NCBI GenBank assembly: GCA_963556145.1
Contig: OY744463.1
Span: forward strand, 7,874,001 to 7,938,000
Direction of reading: 5' to 3'
DNA: 64,000 bases
From: Hygrocybe punicea
Taxonomy: Eukaryota > Basidiomycota > Agaricomycetes > Agaricales > Hygrophoraceae
Shown here: positions 31,016 through 40,537 of the stretch, one piece after another
How positions within the stretch are numbered: position 1 is the stretch's first letter
Layout of the letters: the number at the start of each line of letters is the position of its first letter
Program-made: the position numbers and the translations under genes
Notes under the pieces: model-generated
Databases searched by the model: none
Seen by the model: only the letters and a program-made list of their open reading frames with translations
What the model was told of the DNA's origin: nothing

Positions 31016-32858
31016 GTGTGGACTCGAAGGCAGGGGGTTAGCCGATGTCGGTGGTGAAAGAATCGGGGCACGTACCTGTGCTGGTAAGTGGACGCACCAC
31101 CCTCCCAGCCGTTTCCCTTCATCGCCGTGTTGTTGTTGTTGTTGTTGTTGTTGTTGGTTGGTGGTGGTAGTGGTGGTGGTGGCGGCGGTTTGGGTATAAC
31201 TTAGTTATTAGATATGTTAGATAAATGAATTAAAAGTAAAAAAAAACTTACCTGTGGGGCCCATTGGGGCCCTCTGTGCTAACCCGTGGATACCCGTCTA
31301 CCGCGGGTAAGGGTGTGCGGTAGTGCACGGGTTGCCAAATTGGGACACCGTACCTGTACCCGAGAAACCCGCGGCCCAAAAACCGCGGGTTTACCCGAAC
31401 CCGTGCTATACCCTAACCGAACTGGATAAGGTGCCTGTTCACCTCAGCACCCAGGGACCCTAATTCATCCATCAGCAACACAAGTCGCGTGGAAACGCTC
31501 CCGAAGCTCTCTATCACCCTGTCGAACGGGTTGGCTCCGGAATCTGCCCTAGGCCTTTTCGTCGGCCGCTCCTCTTCCATCTCCTCCTCCTCTTCGTCCT
31601 CTTCCGACTCCACATCTTCGACCCACCACTTGCTCGTCAATGCCCGAGCAGGCCTCGTCCGGATCAGTTTAGTCATGAAAGCGAGTGGTTTCCTTGTGCC
31701 ACCCGCCGCCTCTTTCCCCTTACCGGTGTCTGTCTTACGTCGTCCCCCGCCCGTCCGATGCGTCGCATTGGTGCATCTTTCTTCAGCCTCCAGCATCATT
31801 CGCACACATAGCCCGTGATGCCTCAACACGCCTCTTGAGCCTTGACACAGTTGGTGCAGGCTTGTAGGGGAAACGGCCTGGTGAACTGTTACCAGGATCA
31901 GTGACTAAAGAACGAATGAACTGACACAGGAACTCACCATCGTACCAGCCAAATCTCCAATCTCTACTCCCGGCATATCTATGTCTTCTACATCGGCCGG
32001 TGTCTCTGGTGCCAGGTCGACGGGGCCTTCCTCTGGCTCAACTGTGACTTCGCCTTCCAGAATCAACTCAGTCCCTGGTTCACCCACGACCGATGCATTT
32101 GCTTCAGCTCGCCGTTCCTCACTGAGCTGCCACTGATACACAGCTCCATCCCTTTCAACCCGGTCTGCTTCTTGAGTCCAGTGCTGCCTGTGCTGCTCTA
32201 TTCTAAGCTGCTCCCGCCTTTCCTCTGCCGCCTTTCGCCTTTTCTCCGCCTCCACCCGTGCCTTTGCCTCTGCCAACTGTCTGGCCTCCTCTTCCTGCGT
32301 AGCCACTTCCTCATCCGCCCGCCATCTAGCTTCTTCCTTTTCCTGCCTCTCTTGGTCTGCCACTTCTTTCAGCCATTCCTCGACATCATTAGCGTATGAT
32401 TGGCAGTTGGCCCATAGCGGTGGCATTACTGGCCTTGTACCACCAGCTCGGAGTTCCGCGATGATTCCATGGTAAGCACGCTAGTGGGACGACATGAGCT
32501 ATCTTAGGACATGCGTGATCAATCGGGAAACTCACCAGCGCTTTCTTGCAGCCACTTACCCATTGCTGGGCCATCCCCTCGTTGCCGTCTACCATCATAA
32601 CAAGATCATCGCTGTGAAACATGGTGACCGCGTTAACGGCCTCTTCATAGTCCGCCCGGACATTGGGTTTGATGCTTTCAACGAAGGCGAGGAAATTGTC
32701 ATAGATTTGGGACATGGTGGGCGTGTGATGGTGTAGAGGAAAAGTCGGATCAATGAAGAGATTTTTTTTATTTTTTTTACTTTGCCATTGTTTGGCCGCT
32801 CACGTGATTGGCCACACTCGTGACCCGCATTTGGAGACCCCATATTCTCGACCACGGA

Positions 32859-33678
32859 TGGTCTCTATTAGAAGACCCAAGGAGATGTAGAGGGTCCTTG
32901 ACCCTCTGAGGCCGTAAACTCAATATCTCACGAATCTGCTCGAACCCGACATCTCTAGCAATCCACGCTCGAACCCAATGCAACCCAATGCAACCTGATG
33001 CATACCGACTAGCACGGCTGCTCATGTACCTGGTCAGTCCACCTCCTAAACTCACGGAACTTCAAATATCAAAGATAGATCTCATTGGACTGGGATCCCG
33101 ACATTGGACTTGCCTTATTCACGCCTAGCATCTCCCTTATGGAGATATAGTAAAGTATATTACATCTTTTACGGGTTTTTATATCTTCCACCCATTTTCC
33201 CTGTCATGGTCACCTCACAACCCTCTTCCTACTTCTCCATTTTTATTCTCCTTTGTTTTCTCTCATCGGCCGAGGACTCTCATCCAAATCTAGGTACAGA
33301 AATTTGTAGTATAAAAACGGTGCCCAAGCGCCATCTCTGAATAAGAAACCAGTTCCCCCATTTCCTCTCTCTGAGAATTAGTCTCTCAGTAAAACCCATC
33401 GCACACATTACTCATCAGTTTCCTCAACGCTCTCCCCGTCGTTCTACCATCTTTATCTCCACATCTCTTGTCACCCAACACCTGACCCGCCGTACCCGAC
33501 ATCGTCGGCTTCGTCGGCTTAGATCAGCTTCGCTAGTTTTAGTAGTTTTACTCAGCGGCTCTCTACTCTTTCCTTCTTATCATCTCACTGAAGCTTGTTA
33601 GACTATTCCTAGTCACTTCTACGCTGACACCACAGGTTAGGATCTTTATTCCACAGCCACCCCGACCTCACCATTACA
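32859..33678 (+). mobile_element. 3' LTR of gypsy element 2
   Basis: TGGTCTCTATTAGAAG ... ACCATTACA, 820 bp. It aligns to 22197-23435 but lacks about 420 bp after GTAGAGGGTCC. Substitutions seen are nearly all C/T and G/A. It is preceded by CTCGACCACGGA. The TATA box is at 33310. Confidence 0.85.
33310..33318 (+). promoter_or_regulatory. LTR TATA box
   Basis: TATAAAAAC, in the same context as in the LTR at 23067. Confidence 0.5.
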
Positions 33679-33965
33679 CCGCCCTTACTATACCTAAAAA
33701 CTCTCCATCAACTCACGACCCAACTGGATCCAACACCCAAATCAATCCGGAAACCAACCTGATCAATCGGAAACCAACCTGACTAATCGGAAACCAACCC
33801 GACCAATCGGAAACCAACTCGACCAATCGGATAGGTCCAATCCTCTCCGGTTCCCACTTACATGACCTCGGATTCTCTACTTGCCACTCCTTTGATCACT
33901 TCTACTAGCTGATCACCCTTCACAGTAGATTCCCATTCGGATCTACAACCCCACTCGCCATCACA
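33679..33965. repeat. LTR-flanking segment with 18-19 bp tandem repeat
   Basis: Contains four units of AATCGGAAACCAACC(T/C)GA(C) (about 33748-33830). It ends ACTCGCCATCACA, resembling the LTR end CCTCACCATTACA, so it may be the tail of another LTR variant. No gene. Confidence 0.5.
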
Positions 33966-34055
33966 CCGTATCCGTGGTTTGGGTATGGATATTGACGAAT
34001 ACGGATATGGATATTGTCAGATGTATCCACGGAGTATCCGTGCAATTGCCTACCC
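33966..34055. mobile_element. Possible hAT end fragment
   Basis: Clustered TATCCGTG/GGATAT motifs ending, when read inwards, TAGGCAATTGCACGGATACT, which resembles the TAG..TTGCACGG terminus of the hAT at 6020. No partner end or target duplication was found. Confidence 0.3.
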
Positions 34056-34545
34056 ATGCCTGATTGGCAGCCAAAATATGTAAGATGGTCGGCCAACCCA
34101 TGTCTGATGGGCAGCCAATATATGGCAATGGGTCGGCCAACCCATGCTTGATGGTCAGCCAAAATAGCCAGTGGGTCGGCAAACCCATGCCTGATGGCCA
34201 GCCAATACATGGCAGAGGGTTGGCCAACCCATGCCTAATGGCCAGCCAAGATATCCCTACTGGTCGGCCAACCCACATCTGATGGCCAGCCAATATGTGG
34301 CAGAGGGTCGGCCAACCCATGCCTGATGAGCAGCCAATATATTCCAATGTGTCAGCCAACCCATGTCTGATGGGCAGCCAATATATGGCAGACAGTTGGC
34401 CAACCCATGCCTGATGAGCAGCCACTATATCCCAGAGGGTCGGCCAACCCATGTCTGATGGCAAGCTGAAACCCCACTGGGTTGGGGGAAATATCTCCCA
34501 GTTGGCCAACCCACTTGGGCTGGCCAGCTATATGCCTCGGCCAAG
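34056..34545. repeat. 44-bp minisatellite
   Basis: About eleven degenerate units spaced 43-44 bp (starts near 34087, 34131, 34174, 34218...), each with GGTCGGCCAACCCATG and TGATGGCCAGCCAATAT. Frames through it are open on both strands but simply mirror the repeat. The units are contiguous without spacers, so it is not a CRISPR array. Confidence 0.9.
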
Positions 34546-35932
34546 CCATCTACCTTGGGAAAAGATATTGGTCGGCCGAAGTTGGCTGGCCCACTTCAAG
34601 TGGGAATTGTCCATCTCAGCTGACCCATGTTTCATGGAAAAGATACCCTGAAAGGGCTCTGACGTCAGGGTTTGTATTGGGGTTCGTGGAAATATCATGA
34701 ACCCAAAAATTCAAGATACCAAAATTTGGGATTTCTGCCCTTGGTTGAAGATAGAATGATGCAGACAGGTGTTGGATTTATGGAACAGGTGTTATTTCGA
34801 GGATAGCTTGAGTATTCAACAAGATACAACAGTTTTCCAACTGACTACTTTTTTTTGGGATCCACCAACTGGCCTGAAATATGCAATAAAACTTTGTGGG
34901 CACAGGTTAGCAGAGGTGCATAATCAGGATTATTGGTGAAAATGGGTGAGAACTCAATTGAAAGTGGACATTTTCCAATGAAAACACTCATAACACACTG
35001 TGACAAAGGCTATCTAATGATATCCTAATTGGACAAATTTCCGGATACTGCCATCATTTATATTCACAGATTCTCACTCCCACGCCCGCAGTTCCAGCCG
35101 GAAAGGGTTTGAATTGCCATGCGAAGGCTGTAGGGGCCTCGCGAACCTTCTACACTGCAAAATCTTACCATATGGAAAACTGTCCTGGAGGTTAGAGGAT
35201 GTTCAATAACTTCTTTGCCCGGATAATCAAGGGCTTACAGCGTTCAGCCACCTGTTTGAGTCCCAAGCCAATTGCATGAATTTGCCGAGGGCCCTGAATC
35301 CCTCCTCATACAGGCCTATGATACTCGGTATTCTGCGGTATTGGAATGAACCAGCCACCACCTGTTGATCAGCGGGAGAGCTGCGGGACTAAAATTTACG
35401 GCTTGGTTGCGGTAAGGCTGTCGATATGTTCTGGTCGAGATATCTTTGCGCAGTTTCTGGTGTTTCCGAGAATCGTGGCGTTCGGATGCGAGGGTGACTA
35501 ACATAGTGTTTAGCGCTCAGCACCATATAAGCCACGCCTGCACAGACTGGCGTGAGACCACCAGGGATATGGGGCTATGAGACTATACGTGGATGTCGGT
35601 CTGTGTCGTGAATCTTAGATCATCAATGCATCAATGCATCAACCCCAGCGTCACGCTTGCGAGAGCGTTGGCGTACACTGGCCCGGCATCGCGCGATGAC
35701 GCAGCTCAGTTCCCGGCGTTTGCCGAGTGACTCCGAGTCGACCATATGATAATATGATTTCTCCCGAAGAAATTGGCGGTTCTCAGCGCTTATATCAAGA
35801 GGAAAGCAGCTTCAATGGGTGTTCCGAAGCATAGCACTGAACAGCATAGCCGCGCGTGACGTTGCGGTGACCTCGCTTGCCTTGGCCTTGTTAAACAGAA
35901 CCAAGTTACCACGGACCACCGCAACCCCTCCA
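34546..35932. other. Non-coding stretch upstream of glutamate 5-kinase
   Basis: No gene recognised. The first 120 bp still carry decayed minisatellite words (TTGGCCAACCCA). The last few hundred bases form the promoter/5' region of the kinase gene. Confidence 0.5.
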
Positions 35933-37723
35933 ATGCGCCTCCCCCACCCCAAACCATATACCATTGTGATCAAGTTGGGTGAGTTCAAGTCCATTTCCAT
36001 ATTTCAACCGCAAAATATTCAGCAATCTCGGTGGTCAGGTACATCCTCGATTGTTCATGAAACCACCCATCAACCTTTACTTTCAACACTTTCTGCGGTC
36101 GTCGAGACCGTTGTCCTTTTACGAAATGAGGGCCACAACGTCGTTCTCGTGAGCTCAGGTGCCATTGGCCTTGGCTTAAGGCGTATGGACCTCCCGACCC
36201 GGCCCAAAAGTCTTTCGGGTAAACAGGTTTGTCCATCTAGTATCGAAACTGGTTGGACCAAATTTAACTTCTTTTTGTCGAAGGCACTGGCAGCCATTGG
36301 ACAGGGGCGCCTGATTGCACTTTGGGACAATCTATTCGGGCAACTAGAACAACCAATTGCTCAAATCCTTCTGACTCGTTGCGACATATCTGATGTGTGT
36401 CTCGCAAAAGTCGTTGTATCACGAAAACCACTGATATCCCACGGCAGGGTACGCGATACTTGAATGCGGCCAATACATTTAAGGAGCTCTTTTCAATGGG
36501 CGTTGTCCCCATCGTCAATGAAAACGATACGGTGTCCGTCAGCGTAAGCCAGACCAGCCTCTTGGTATTGGTCAGTGTTCAAGACAATATAATTGCAGGA
36601 AATCAAATTCGGCGACAACGACACACTGTCGGCGATCACGGCGTCCATGATACATGCTGATTATCTCTTTTTACTCACAGACGTCGATGGTCTTTACACT
36701 TCGAATCCTCGGAAGGACCCATCAGCCAAACCAATTCAAGTAGTATCATCGATTTCCAACATCCGCCAGCAAGGTGCGTTCCGTCCGGAATACCTCATTT
36801 AGGAATCCAACTTTATTCTGCAATAGTCAGCACGTCTACCTTGGGATCTAGCCTCGGCACAGGTGGAATGGAAACTAAACTCATTGCTGCGGAAATTGCT
36901 ACTGCAGCTGGCGTCACCACTATCATCTCTTGCAGCAAGCACCCCGAGCACATCTTTGGAATTATCGAGTACAACAGCTCACTGAAACCTGTGCCCTGCT
37001 CTTCCAGTCAACCTTTACCAGATAATGGATACCTACAGTCTGAGTTGGATAGTCTTCCTGGACCTATCCTCACTAGACCGCCTCACACTGTGTTCAAACC
37101 GTCGTTAACGCCCTTGCGAGGTCTCAAGTCCTGGACAAGACATACCCTTTTCCCCTCAGGGAGCGTCGTGATAGATTGTGGTTCTCACCATCTCCTGTCT
37201 CGGCCAGATTCTGGTGGACGACTACTTCCAACTGGGGTTCTAGGCGTCATCGGCGCGTTTGCTTCGGGACAAGCAGTTCGCATTCTTACCCCCTGCCGTC
37301 CAGAGGGAGCATTAATAGAGGATACACTGGCAACTCATACTAAAGAACTGGATACCACACGACCAGGCACCCCAAATTTGGCCCCGACGTCCCTATCGTC
37401 TTCGTCTACAGCCTCTCTTGAATCATTATCGCGATCCATTTCTTCGACGACAACCGAACAGACATCGCCGGGAGATGACATTGTCCTAATAGGAAAGGAC
37501 AACGATATTGACAAGAACCTAGTCGAGGTTGGTCGCGGGCTTGCCAATTATAATTCGGCCCAGATCGCCCGGGTCAAAGGATTGAAAAGGTATAGGCTGA
37601 AATCATCGTCCTCTTGAAACCTCTCCTGATTGACACACCACAAGTTCCCGAATTCCTGAGCTTTTGGGCTATGCAGACTCCGAATACGTGGTAGACAACA
37701 TCACGATATGTGTCCTCCTGTGA
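35933..37723 (+). CDS. Glutamate 5-kinase (proline biosynthesis)
   Basis: Phosphorylates L-glutamate with ATP to glutamyl 5-phosphate, the first step of proline synthesis; cytosolic. The start [16 protein letters not shown] was chosen because the conserved kinase begins there. Motifs: [11 protein letters not shown] (nucleotide-binding start), [69 protein letters not shown], then a C-terminal PUA domain ([38 protein letters not shown]). GT-AG introns restore the frame after IKLG, SGKQ, DISD, TVSVS, RQQ and GLK. The last gives [22 protein letters not shown], and the stop at 37723 fixes the end. A Ser/Thr-rich insert (37370-37470) sits inside PUA. It appears intact, about 450 aa; equivalent to fungal PRO1 or bacterial proB. 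Confidence 0.93.
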
Positions 37724-37819
37724 TTTGGACGATAGATGGATTTTGTTTTGTAGGCTGTTCTCTAACAATCTGAGCTAAATTATCACCGAGGAAACAGAAT
37801 CCTGAAGCTGCCAGGGTAA

Positions 37820-38150
37820 GAAAATGGAGTGATAAGCGTGAGGAGGAGCTCAAGTCGAAGGACGTATTCTTCAAACCCCTTCTCGAACAAAACGTTTGAA
37901 TCTTTCCTCATGACTCAGGGGTAGATTGGGCAGAGCGCATCGTTAACACCATCCTCAAGAATGATCCTCGAGTCCTGTCCATCCAGACCAAGCTAAGCGA
38001 ACCCTCAACGACAACCACAGCAGGTGCAGGTGCAGGCCCGGGAGGGGCAGGGTGCATCCATGCCCCTGCTCTTCGTGCGTCGTCTGTCGTTTTACGATCG
38101 GAAGGTACCTCTACTAATGCCTTCGACGCCAATGTCAGCGTCGACATGGC
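37820..38150 (+). pseudogene. Unrecognised gene fragment, two exons
   Basis: WSDKREEELKSKDVFFKPLLEQN is joined across a good intron (GTTTGAATC...GACTCAG, about 37898-37922) to GVDWAERIVNTILKNDPRVLSIQTKLSEP and a Gly/Ala-rich stretch ending in a stop. No convincing start or further exons are found; sequence beyond 38150 is non-coding with a dyad motif, so the gene may be truncated. Exon-like codon use and a clean splice argue it was real. Confidence 0.4.
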
Positions 38151-38702
38151 CAGCAGCCGAATGGCCTTCTTCCACGAGGAACAATGGTGTTGATTTTGAC
38201 AGCACTGACGCCAGCAACCAGATGAATGCGATCACAATCCCAATGACGATCCCAACAGCGACCACCACTGCAACCATTGTGACGGCGATGATGAATTCGG
38301 CAAGGGGAAGTGATGGCCATCGCCGTGGGGTACATTAGGGCTAGATGGGCTCAACCATTGAATGGACTGTGCAATGTCACTTCTATCCCTGCATCACATC
38401 CCAACGGCCTCAGACTACCTTATGGATGGGGGCGATTTCAATTGCGGGCCTTCGTACGACTACCCTCTGGAGTGCCTACTACAAACAGCTACTGGCCCCC
38501 ACCTGCACACACGACACTACAAGCACTGCCACCCTTCCCTTTTGATCTCGCGAATACACGCCATCACGTCAATTGACGGACGTATGGTGTTCGCGAGGAA
38601 GGAGCAGTGGAGCTTGGACGGCTTGGCTTGAGCTCCCAGAAAGCCGGAGCCCTATTGGGCCCAAAGCCGGGGCTTTTGAGCCAAGCCGGGCACATCACTT
38701 AC
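38151..38702. other. Non-coding, possibly repeat-derived
   Basis: No gene. Contains the CTCGCGAA/TTCGCGAG dyad and GC-rich AGCCGGGGCT words near its right edge. It separates two truncated gene fragments, so it may be an insertion, but no terminal repeats or target duplication could be fixed. Confidence 0.4.
38547..38597. repeat. Nested dyad with CGTCAATTGACG core
   Basis: CTCGCGAA (38547-38554) and TTCGCGAG (38590-38597) enclose the perfect palindrome CGTCAATTGACG (38567-38578), 51 bp in total. Confidence 0.65.
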
Positions 38703-39140
38703 CGTCACTGAGGAAGAAACGAGCGTCACCCATCTCGAAGAAGCCATGACCACCAAAATTACTTGTATCATGGACGAAAGAGGTCGGCGGTTGTTCATAT
38801 TGATCATCGTAGTATGCTTCTAATTTTACACTGTGATATGATGTGACGATGGCGGGCAGGACTTGGCTTCGGCTGTCGGGCAGAAGCTCCATGCTTTCAA
38901 AATAGGCGCTGAATGGGATGCCGTCGACAAGGCATAGAAGAACTTTGGTTGCAAAGCAAAGCTTAGCAACACTTTGAGTTTCATTGTAGAAACTTCAGAA
39001 AACATTGGTTTATTTCTTGAGAACAACAAGTCGCGACTTCGTAGCAAGATCAAGGAGGGAGGTAAGACGATCAACCAAAACCGAACAACTAAGCAGTATC
39101 CGCTTTGCAACATGACTTATTCGCTAACTTTGTGAAGGAA
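38703..39140 (-). pseudogene. Unrecognised gene fragment
   Basis: Two exon-like stretches in a compatible frame: RISHVAKRILLSCSVLVDRL and SLLDLATKSRLVVLKK (about 39130-39015), then SFYNETQSVAKLCFATKVLL through VDGIPFSAYFESMELLPDSR and AYYDDQYEQPPTSFVHDTSN to GHGFFEMGDARFFLSDG (about 39000-38703). A perfect donor GTAAGT follows at 38702, but the next exon is not found. I do not recognise the family. Parts may belong to the same locus as the trefoil gene just upstream. Confidence 0.4.
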
Positions 39141-39262
39141 GAATTTCTGGGCTTCCCCGCCATTACGTCCAAGAAGATGGATCTATGGAATGAGCCAAGT
39201 CAGATTCAGCATTCAAGGTTCCGAAGCAAGTAGACCGGTATGAATGAATGAACGAGACGTAC

Positions 39263-39760
39263 GTCTCCATGGGGAACGATGGGCACTTCAACGGTCCAAA
39301 GAAGGTCTGCGTCGGTTATCTGGATCTACAGGTACCGCAATCATGCGTTAAAAAGGGGTAAAATCTGTTGTTGGAAGAACTTTACGGTGAAGGTCCCTTC
39401 GCCGGAACTGGTGATTGCAAATACGGTGTCATGGTCAGCAGTTATGACAGGGGCGTTTTTCTGGCATAAAGGACATCCCCGGGGATGTGATCACATACAT
39501 CCTCAGATGTTGCCCTAGCGAAAGCGTCCAATCCAACATTCTTGATGGTATGTCCGCCAGTGGCAGTAGCAATTGCCCACTGAATGCAAGATGAATGATC
39601 TGAGCCAAAAAAAAACGTAGACAAATGTCCTCACACTATCATAGTCGCCGGGGAACTCGCGGGTGGAAGCTACGTAGATAGTGCCGCCTTTCTTGTAAGA
39701 GCGCACAGTGCTGTTTGACTCCTTGTTGGTAATTTTGTAAACACCGGGTTTAACAGACAT
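39263..39760 (-). CDS. Small beta-trefoil-like protein, 3' end missing
   Basis: The start at 39760 gives SVKPGVYKITNKESNSTVRS and EFPGDYDS. After an intron (donor GTGAGG) comes WAIATATGGHTIKNVGLDAF, then a second intron (GTATGTGATC...TGCCAG), NAPVITADHDTVFAITSSGE, a third intron and ITDADLLWTVEVPIVPHGD. The repeated Y-x-I..W-x-(I/V) layout and start GVYKITN fit fungal beta-trefoil proteins (ricin-B-like lectins or mycospin/macrocypin-type protease inhibitors). The third trefoil repeat should follow the donor GTACGT at 39262, but I could not find it, so the gene may be truncated or have an unusual exon. No signal peptide; likely cytoplasmic. Confidence 0.45.
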
Positions 39761-40537
39761 GTTAAAGGATGATGGAGGCTGAATGGGGGAGTGCCAGTGA
39801 AAGGCCTGACCTTATATTCCGTATGGGACCCTAGTAGGTACCTCGGTCCTCGTAACAAAGTTCTGTTCGCCACCCCAAAGTGTAACTGGCAGACAGCATG
39901 TCCAAAGATCAATGACGAAAGTTTCGTAAACTCACGTTCCAGAATATGTCTGTGATCACGCAAGCACCTCTGGCAGCGGCGGCCTCACCCCAACTCATGC
40001 CAGTGTTATCATCACGGCAGAGATATGCAAGACTCGGAGCTACAGTTAGAATTCAGTGCCACTCGAATGTTCGTTGAGATCACTCACCAACAATAGTAAC
40101 TCGCTTCCCTTTTCGTTCTTTTCACAACCGCCTTTTCCGGCGATAAGATAAGCCTGCGATAAGATAAGCCTCATTCATCGATTCACTTGTTCAAAGTGCT
40201 CTAAGGTTAAATACTGTGGGACCACGATCACCTATTACCAACATCATTATGAACCTGTGATTGAGCTGCTCTTCTCTCACATGCACTTCAGTGGCGAGGC
40301 TGTGGAAATGTGAAACTTTAGGAAACGAGCAAGTGGGGATCAACAGCGCGAAGTACTGGAAAATTAATGGTTTGCCTTACAATCGACGGCCACTCATTTA
40401 TGCTTTTTTGAAGGTTCAGCTTCTTCCTCAGAAGGCTCATGCTTCCGTTTAGAACGAGATTCCCAGTAGATTTTGCGGTGATCGATGATTGCCCTGCCTG
40501 CTCCTGCTCGTCACTCTCAGCTCGCTCTGGCTGTGTC
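39761..40537. other. No gene seen
   Basis: Intergenic between a minus-strand trefoil start and the 3' end of the Crinkler-like gene. Only short frames. Confidence 0.5.

Larger units (their letters stand above)
30283..31415. mobile_element. Non-autonomous hAT element, 1133 bp
   Basis: Perfect 8-bp target duplication ACCGAACT at 30275-30282 and 31416-31423. Ends are TAGGGTGTAGCACAGGT and, inverted, TAGGGTATAGCACGGGT. The right-end subterminal run (GCACGGGTTCGGGTAAACCCGCGG inwards) resembles that of the 3.4 kb hAT at 6020-9414 (GCACGGGTATGGGTAAACCCG). No transposase inside; it holds nested dyads, an 18-bp tandem repeat and a (TTG)n tract. Confidence 0.9.
30185..32715 (-). pseudogene. LTR-associated coiled-coil/Zn(II)2Cys6 gene, copy 3
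   Basis: Antisense to pol of element 2, starting 143 bp inside its 3' LTR. Exon 1 (from 32715): SQIYDNFLAFVES..RADYEEAVNAV..MAQQWVSGCKKALV. Exon 2 (about 32470-31930) starts GIIAELR and continues VEEWLKEVADQERQEKEE, a long coiled coil, then an acidic region. Exon 3 has CTNCVKAQEAC-stop-GITGYVCE-stop-C with Zn(II)2Cys6 spacing (TGA at 31825 and 31798), then a basic stretch, SEEDEEEEE, KRPRADSGANPF and the coil STRLVLLMDELGSLGAEVNRHL. A 1133-bp hAT-like insertion (30283-31415) cuts the last exon; with it and one target copy removed the frame continues QRFNRLRVDHERVLAML to a stop at 30185. Confidence 0.75.

Noticed and set aside
34056..34545. Possible CRISPR-like array
   Set aside because: Units are contiguous and degenerate with no unique spacers, and the genome is eukaryotic; it is a minisatellite.
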